A DNA stretch of 64,000 nt, from the NCBI GenBank assembly GCA_023435725.1, contig JAEYRD010000053.1, positions 1-64,000 on the forward strand, read 5' to 3'. Positions within the stretch are counted from its first letter, which is position 1. Each line of letters opens with the position of its first letter. The stretch comes from Pseudomonadota bacterium (GTDB taxonomy: Bacteria; Pseudomonadota; Alphaproteobacteria; Rhizobiales; Xanthobacteraceae). The notes below the pieces were generated by a model. The model was given only the letters and a program-made list of their open reading frames with translations, did not search any database and was not told the origin of the DNA. The position numbers and the translations under genes are program-made. This document shows, in pieces, positions 59,373 to 64,000 of this stretch.

Positions 59373-60407
59373 ATGGAATACCGCAATCTCGGTGCTTCCG
59401 GCCTCAAGGTGCCGGTCCTCAGCTTCGGTACCGGCACCTTCGGCGGTCAGGGCCCGCTGTTTTCGGCCTGGGGCCGCAGCGGCACGGAGGAGGCGCGCAG
59501 GCTGGTCGATATCTGCCTCGAGGCCGGCGTCAACCTGTTCGACAGTGCCGATGTCTATTCGAACGGCGCATCCGAGGAGATCCTCGGAGCCGCCATCAAG
59601 GGCCGGCGCGACAAGGTGCTGATCTCCACCAAAATGAGCCTGCCAATGGGCGACGGTCCGCTCGATGCCGGTTCGTCGCGGCACCGTTTGGTCGCCTCGG
59701 TCGAGTCCGCGCTACGGCGGCTTGGCACCGACCATATCGACCTGTTGCAGCTTCATGCTTTCGATGCCTTCACGCCGATCGAGGAGGTGCTGTCGACGCT
59801 CGATACGCTCGTCCGTGCCGGCAAGCTGCGTTATGTCGGCGTCTCCAATTTCGCGGGCTGGCAGCTGATGAAGTCGCTCGCCGTCGCCGACCGGCGCGGC
59901 TGGCCGCGCTATGTCGCGCATCAGGTCTACTACTCGCTGCTCGGCCGCGACTATGAGTGGGAGCTGATGCCGCTCGCGCGCGATCAGGACGTCGGCGCGC
60001 TGGTGTGGAGCCCGCTGGGCTGGGGCCGGCTCACCGGCAAGATCCGGCGCGGTCAGCCGCTGCCGCACAACAGCCGCCTGCATGCGACCGCGCAGTTCGG
60101 CCCGGCCGTGGACGACGAGCGCCTCCATGCCATTGTCGATGTGCTGGATGCGATCGCCGCGGAGACCGGCCGCACCGTGCCGCAGGTCGCGATCGCCTGG
60201 CTGCTGGCGCGCCCGACAGTGTCCTCCGTGATCATCGGTGCTCGCGACGAGGCGCAGCTGCGCGACAATCTCGGTGCGGTCGGCTGGTCGCTGAGCCCCG
60301 CGCAGATCAAGAATCTGGACGAGGTCAGCGCCGCGATGCCGCCTTACCCCTATTATCCCTATCGCATCCAGGAGGGCTTTTCGCGGCTGAATCCGCCGCT
60401 GGTGTGA
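59373..60407 (+). CDS. Aldo/keto reductase
   Basis: A 344-residue AKR with the family tetrad Asp57 and Tyr62 (FDSADVYSNG), Lys87 (VLISTKM) and His128 (LLQLHAFD), plus YVGVSNFAGWQL and the NADP-binding end SSVIIGARDEAQLRDNL. It is of the YghZ/AKR14-like group, which reduces aldehydes such as methylglyoxal. ATG 59373 has GGAG 8 bases upstream, at 59361-59364. It is in an operon with the MFS exporter, so the LysR protein may control both detoxification and export. Confidence 0.88.
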   Translation: MEYRNLGASGLKVPVLSFGTGTFGGQGPLFSAWGRSGTEEARRLVDICLEAGVNLFDSADVYSNGASEEILGAAIKGRRDKVLISTKMSLPMGDGPLDAGSSRHRLVASVESALRRLGTDHIDLLQLHAFDAFTPIEEVLSTLDTLVRAGKLRYVGVSNFAGWQLMKSLAVADRRGWPRYVAHQVYYSLLGRDYEWELMPLARDQDVGALVWSPLGWGRLTGKIRRGQPLPHNSRLHATAQFGPAVDDERLHAIVDVLDAIAAETGRTVPQVAIAWLLARPTVSSVIIGARDEAQLRDNLGAVGWSLSPAQIKNLDEVSAAMPPYPYYPYRIQEGFSRLNPPLV

Positions 60408-60530
60408 GTCGTAACGATCGCTGACAATCGGTCGCATCGGTTCTTCGCGCCAATGCGCCATGCAGAAACGCGCCTGTACAGCCGCGATCGCCCTCCGTAA
60501 CCTCCGTCGCGCAAATTCAGGAGATGCGAC

Positions 60531-62105
60531 GTGGCGAAGAAGACGGCGACCAAGAAGAAAAGTCCTGCGAAGAAAGTAGCGAAGACATCCAGCAAGAAGA
60601 CCGTGGCGCGCAGGGGGCCCGCCGCAAAGCCGGCCAAGAAGGCGGTCAAGAAAGCCGCACCGCGCAAATCAGCCTCGGCACGCCGCCCCAGGGGACCGGC
60701 CTGGCAATGGTCGGCGGTCGAGACCGCGGCTGCAATCCGCTCCGGCGCGATCTCCGCGGTCGAGACCGTCGAGGCGCATCTCGATCGGATGCGCGCGGTC
60801 AATCCGAGGCTCAATGCGGTCGTCGTCGATCTCTCGGAAGAAGCGCTCGCTGCTGCGTATGCGGCCGACAAGCTGCGCGCCAAGGGCGGCGAGCTGGCCC
60901 TCCTGCACGGCGTGCCGGTGACCATCAAGGAGAACGTCGACTACGAAGGCCGGCCGAATTTCAACGGCGTTCCCGCCAACAAGGACCTCGTCGCGCCGTC
61001 GGATTCGCCGGTCGTGCGCAACCTGAAGAAGGCGGGCGCGATCGTCATCGGGCTCACCAACACGCCGGAATTCTCCTTCCGCGGCTTCACCGACAACCCC
61101 CTGCACGGGCTGACGCTGAATCCATGGGATCCGAACATCACCTGCGGCGGCTCCTCGGGCGGTGCGGGTTCGGCGGTTGCCGCCGGCATTGGCACCATCG
61201 CCCATGGCAACGACATCGGCGGCTCGCTGCGCTGGCCGGCGCATTGCAACGGCGTTGCCACCATCAAGCCGACGCAGGGCCGTATTCCCGCGTTCAACGC
61301 AAGCGCAACAGCGGAGCGGCCGATGCTGGCGCATCTGATGTCGGCGCAGGGGCCGCTCGCCCGCCACGTCGCCGACGTTCGCCTCGCCCTGGAGGTGATG
61401 AGCCAGCGCGATCCGCGCGATCCCTGGTGGGTGCCTGCGCCGCTGGTCGGGCCGAAGCCGAAGGGGCCGATCAAGGTCGCGCTGGCAAAGATCCCGGAGG
61501 ACATGGACGTCGATCCGTCCGTGCGCGCGGCGTTGCGGCAGGCCGCCGATCATCTGGAGCGCTCAGGCTATCGCGTAACCGAGGTCGATGTCCCCGACAT
61601 CAACGGCGTCTGGCAGACCTGGTGCGACATCATCACCAACGAGACCGTGGTGATGCAGGAGGCCGGCATGCTGAAGGTCACGTCCGAGGATTTCCATAGG
61701 GCCTGGGGCGGCATGAAGACCAAGGCCAGCGTGCTCGACCTCAAGGCCTGGATGCAGGCGACCGCCGCGCGCAACGGCCATATCCGTGCCTGGCAATTGT
61801 TCTTCGAGGAATATCCGGTCGTGCTGGCGCCGACCACGGTGAAGCCGACGCCGGGACCGCGTGAGGACGCCGTGAGCGCCGAGCGCGCCCGCGAAATTTT
61901 CTGGGGCGAGATCCGCTTCATCTCCGCGATCAACGTGCTGGGTCTGCCGGGTGCGGTGGTGCCGGTGGCGCTGCATGACGGAAAGCCGATCGGCGTGCAG
62001 CTCATCGCCGGGCGCTATCGCGAAGATCTCGCGCTCGATGCGGCGGCCGCGATCGAGAAACGCGCCGGCGTGCTCACCCATCGTCTCTGGGAGACGATGG
62101 CCTGA
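60531..62105 (+). CDS. Amidase-signature hydrolase with Lys/Ala-rich N-terminal tail
   Basis: A 524-residue amidase. The Ser-Ser-Lys triad is visible: Lys in VTIKENVDY, the cis-Ser in CGGSSGGAGSAVAAG and the nucleophile Ser in GNDIGGSLRWPAHCNG. The enzyme core begins near residue 56 at AWQWSAVETAAAIRSG. Before it lie about 53 residues made almost only of Lys, Ala, Arg, Ser, Thr and Pro (repeats such as PAKKV, AKKAVKKAA), like histone H1 or AlgP tails. The tail has a clear ATG at 60531 and good frame. It could bind nucleic acid or polyphosphate, or be a localisation device; amidases do not normally have it. Substrate unknown. Confidence 0.85.
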   Translation: MAKKTATKKKSPAKKVAKTSSKKTVARRGPAAKPAKKAVKKAAPRKSASARRPRGPAWQWSAVETAAAIRSGAISAVETVEAHLDRMRAVNPRLNAVVVDLSEEALAAAYAADKLRAKGGELALLHGVPVTIKENVDYEGRPNFNGVPANKDLVAPSDSPVVRNLKKAGAIVIGLTNTPEFSFRGFTDNPLHGLTLNPWDPNITCGGSSGGAGSAVAAGIGTIAHGNDIGGSLRWPAHCNGVATIKPTQGRIPAFNASATAERPMLAHLMSAQGPLARHVADVRLALEVMSQRDPRDPWWVPAPLVGPKPKGPIKVALAKIPEDMDVDPSVRAALRQAADHLERSGYRVTEVDVPDINGVWQTWCDIITNETVVMQEAGMLKVTSEDFHRAWGGMKTKASVLDLKAWMQATAARNGHIRAWQLFFEEYPVVLAPTTVKPTPGPREDAVSAERAREIFWGEIRFISAINVLGLPGAVVPVALHDGKPIGVQLIAGRYREDLALDAAAAIEKRAGVLTHRLWETMA

Positions 62106-62118
62106 AGCCGCTCGCGGG

Positions 62119-62141
62119 GCTTCGCGCGTTATGCGCGAAGC
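62119..62141 (+). terminator. Hairpin after the amidase gene
   Basis: GCTTCGCGC (62119-62127), loop GTTAT, GCGCGAAGC (62133-62141): a perfect 9-bp stem beginning 14 bases past the stop. TTCGCTTCGG follows rather than a T-run. A smaller hairpin, CGTTC/GAACG, lies at 62152-62165. Confidence 0.5.
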
Positions 62142-62381
62142 TTCGCTTCGGCGTTCTCAAGAACGACGGCCGAAGGCCGCCTACGCCACCGTCTCACACA
62201 ATTCATTAATCCAGTTTGACTCGAATCTTAGCCAATCCGCCAACAAGCGTTAGGGTTACTTCCTCGATCTCTATGCGAATTATGGTCCGCTTTACCACCC
62301 GCCCCTAACAGAGGACGGCGGACAACGCACATGCCTCATGCAGGCCAATGAGTGCGGCCCGCTCCACACGGAGGTGGCACG

Positions 62382-63680
62382 ATGCGCAACGAGACGATGG
62401 CTATTCACGCCGGATACGAACCCGAAGCCACCACGCACGCGGTTGCCGTGCCGATCTACCAGACGGCGGCCTACGCTTTCGACAGCGCCGATCACGGTGC
62501 GGCGCTCTTCAATCTCGAGGCCGAAGGTTTCCGCTACAGCCGTATCGCCAACCCGACCAGCGCAGTGCTGGAGAAGCGCATCAGCCAGCTCGAGGGCGGC
62601 GTCGGCGCGCTTGCAGTCGCGACCGGCCAGGCGGCGCTGCATTTCGCCTTCGTCAACGTCGCTGACCACGGCGGCAACATCGTTTCCGTGCCACAGCTCT
62701 ACGGCACCACGCACACGCTACTCTCGCACATCCTGCCGCGGCAGGGCATCACGGGCCGCTTTGCCGAGAGCGACAAGCCTGAGGCGATCGAGAAGCTGAT
62801 CGACGAAAACACCCGCGCCGTGTTCGCCGAGACCATCGGCAATCCCGCTGGCAATGTCTGCGACATCGAGGCGCTGGCGAAAATCGCGCATGCGCACGGC
62901 GTGCCGCTGATCGTCGACAACACCGTCGCGACCCCGATCCTGCTCAAGCCGTTCGACTACGGCGCCGACATCGCCGTCCACTCGCTGACCAAGTTTCTGG
63001 GGGGCCACGGCACCACGCTCGGCGGCGCCATCGTCGATTCCGGAAACTTTCCGTGGGCCAAGCACGCCGACCGCTTCCCGGCCTACAACAAGCCCGACAC
63101 CTCCTATCATGGCCTCGTCTATGCCGAACGCTTCGGCAGGACGGCGTATATCGAGCGCGCGCGCAGCGTCTATCAGCGCACCATGGGTTCGGTGCTGTCG
63201 CCGTTCAACGCCTTCCTGCTGCTCCAGGGCATCGAGACCGTGGCGCTACGCATGGAGCGTCACGTCGAGAATGCCCGCAAGGTTGCCGAATTCCTCCGCA
63301 AGGATCCGCGCGTCGCGTGGGTCAACTACACCGGCTTCCCGGACAGTCCATACTATCCGCTGGTGCAGAAGTATCTCAACGGCAGCGCGTCCTCGCTGTT
63401 CACCTTCGGCATCAAGGGCGGCATGGAAGCCGGCAAGACCTTCTACGATGCGCTCAGGCTGATCACCCGCCTCGTCAATATCGGCGATGCCAAGTCACTG
63501 GCCTGCCATCCTGCCTCGACCACGCACCGCCAGATGTCCGCCGAGCAGCAGCGCGTCGCCGGCGTGCTGCCCGAGACGATCCGCCTCTCGATCGGCATCG
63601 AGCATTCCGCTGATATCATCGAGGACATCGACCAGGCGCTGGACAAGGCCTGCCCGTCGCGCCTGCAGGCCGCGGAGTAG
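62382..63680 (+). CDS. O-acetylhomoserine sulfhydrylase-type PLP enzyme
   Basis: A 432-residue Cys/Met-metabolism PLP enzyme that should make homocysteine from O-acetylhomoserine and sulfide. Motifs are YSRIANPTSAVLEKRISQLE, GNPAGNVCDIEALA, VDNTVATP (Asp179) and the Schiff-base Lys204 in HSLTKFLGGHGT; the end has ACHPASTTHRQ and IRLSIGIEH. Long 430-residue form, typical of MetY/OAH sulfhydrylase rather than shorter cystathionine enzymes. ATG 62382 follows GGAGGTGGC; a frame from 62352 is less likely. The MetA-like gene starts 13 bases after it, completing a methionine operon. Confidence 0.88.
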   Translation: MRNETMAIHAGYEPEATTHAVAVPIYQTAAYAFDSADHGAALFNLEAEGFRYSRIANPTSAVLEKRISQLEGGVGALAVATGQAALHFAFVNVADHGGNIVSVPQLYGTTHTLLSHILPRQGITGRFAESDKPEAIEKLIDENTRAVFAETIGNPAGNVCDIEALAKIAHAHGVPLIVDNTVATPILLKPFDYGADIAVHSLTKFLGGHGTTLGGAIVDSGNFPWAKHADRFPAYNKPDTSYHGLVYAERFGRTAYIERARSVYQRTMGSVLSPFNAFLLLQGIETVALRMERHVENARKVAEFLRKDPRVAWVNYTGFPDSPYYPLVQKYLNGSASSLFTFGIKGGMEAGKTFYDALRLITRLVNIGDAKSLACHPASTTHRQMSAEQQRVAGVLPETIRLSIGIEHSADIIEDIDQALDKACPSRLQAAE

Positions 63681-63692
63681 GCATCAGAGCCG

Positions 63693-64000
63693 ATGAGCAT
63701 CTTGATCGACAGGGATCAAGGCATCTCGAGTCCGGCGCTGGTGCCGGCCGAAGGTGATCTCGCGCGCGATCACGCCGGGCCCGAACTGACCATCGGGCTG
63801 ATCAACAACATGCCGGATCCGGCGCTGAAGGCCACCGAGCGGCAGTTCATGAAGCTGCTCCAGGCCGCCGCGGGGCCGCGCCGCATCCGCTTCCACTGCT
63901 TCTCGCTGCCATCGGTGAAGCGCTCACCCGAGGCGAAGTGGCATGTCGAGAATGAATATTCGGAACTCACCGAGCTCAGGCGCCACAAGTTCGATGGGCT
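63693..64000 (+). CDS. metA: Homoserine O-acyltransferase, MetA-like (5' part)
   Basis: Runs off the right edge; 102 codons are visible from ATG 63693. It begins MSILIDRDQG and has the family N-terminal LTIGLINNMPDPALKATERQ, then FMKLLQAAAGP and the start of RRIRFHCFSL, as in MetA. The active-site Cys, His and Glu are beyond the window. It should acylate homoserine with acetyl- or succinyl-CoA. Being 13 bases downstream of the sulfhydrylase gene, it is probably co-transcribed and supplies that enzyme's substrate. Confidence 0.8.
   Translation, partial: MSILIDRDQGISSPALVPAEGDLARDHAGPELTIGLINNMPDPALKATERQFMKLLQAAAGPRRIRFHCFSLPSVKRSPEAKWHVENEYSELTELRRHKFDG

Noticed and set aside
62106..62381. 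SAM-II or related riboswitch before the sulfhydrylase gene
   Set aside because: Looked for because alphaproteobacterial methionine genes often have one; the conserved SAM-II core is not present, only simple hairpins.

Overview
The window reads as a chromosomal stretch from a high-GC alphaproteobacterium, most like Bradyrhizobium or a close relative. The basis is gene content (three HupE/UreJ paralogs, partner-switch signalling, Bug-type receptors, LysR and GntR regulators) and codon use; no rRNA or tRNA is present to test this. About 43 protein-coding genes, one clear pseudogene and one gene cut by the right edge are supported.

Positions 1-20.5 kb are accessory. First comes a minus-strand operon (5421 to 123) coding for a secreted SNase-type nuclease, a four-TM protein with a coiled-coil tail, a membrane-anchored VWA-like protein, a MotA/ExbB/ZorA-like four-TM protein with a long helical tail, and a MotB/ZorB-like OmpA-domain protein. 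It looks like a Zorya-type envelope motor with a different partner set. Next (5.8-15.1 kb) is a DNA-defence cassette: an unknown gene, McrB with an EVE-like insert, McrC, a TM0106-type RecB-like nuclease/helicase, and a convergent EVE-EVE-DUF3883 putative nuclease. Three copies of a degenerate repeat lie at the cassette's two sides. Then (15.75-19.5 kb) comes a two-gene module of an alpha/beta hydrolase and a membrane protein that has the C-terminal part of a STAND ATPase but no P-loop, followed by pentapeptide and TPR-like repeats. Two small secreted proteins and an exonuclease gene broken by two frameshifts close this part.

Positions 22-28 kb are a catabolic cluster around a GntR/FCD regulator: a FAH-family hydrolase and a DUF1185 protein on one side; an MDR oxidoreductase, an extradiol-dioxygenase-like VOC protein and a Bug-type receptor on the other. 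The same palindrome, ATTTTCGAAAAT, sits in both promoter regions and is the likely operator.

Positions 28-42.5 kb are a signalling cluster. It has two STAS antagonists, a Na/Pi-cotransporter-like protein, a response regulator with a PP2C/SpoIIE phosphatase, an RsbW-like kinase, a lone receiver, a LuxR regulator, a hybrid histidine kinase with two receivers and a metallo-beta-lactamase/kinase-like fusion. A large autotransporter lies among them. No sigma factor is encoded nearby. A palindrome TACCC-N4-GGGTA precedes both the autotransporter/luxR pair and the second STAS gene.

Positions 42.7-55.3 kb hold envelope and metal-related genes: three HupE/UreJ proteins with a parvulin-like foldase, a secreted PHP-like hydrolase, a 2OG-Fe(II) oxygenase, a fused transporter/spermidine-synthase-like protein, a TonB-dependent receptor and an orphan GspC-like protein. 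Positions 55.4-64 kb are ordinary metabolism: SDR and NTF2-like genes with an HxlR regulator, LysR with a divergent MFS exporter and aldo/keto reductase, an amidase with a histone-H1-like tail, and a methionine pair (O-acetylhomoserine sulfhydrylase and the start of a MetA-like gene).
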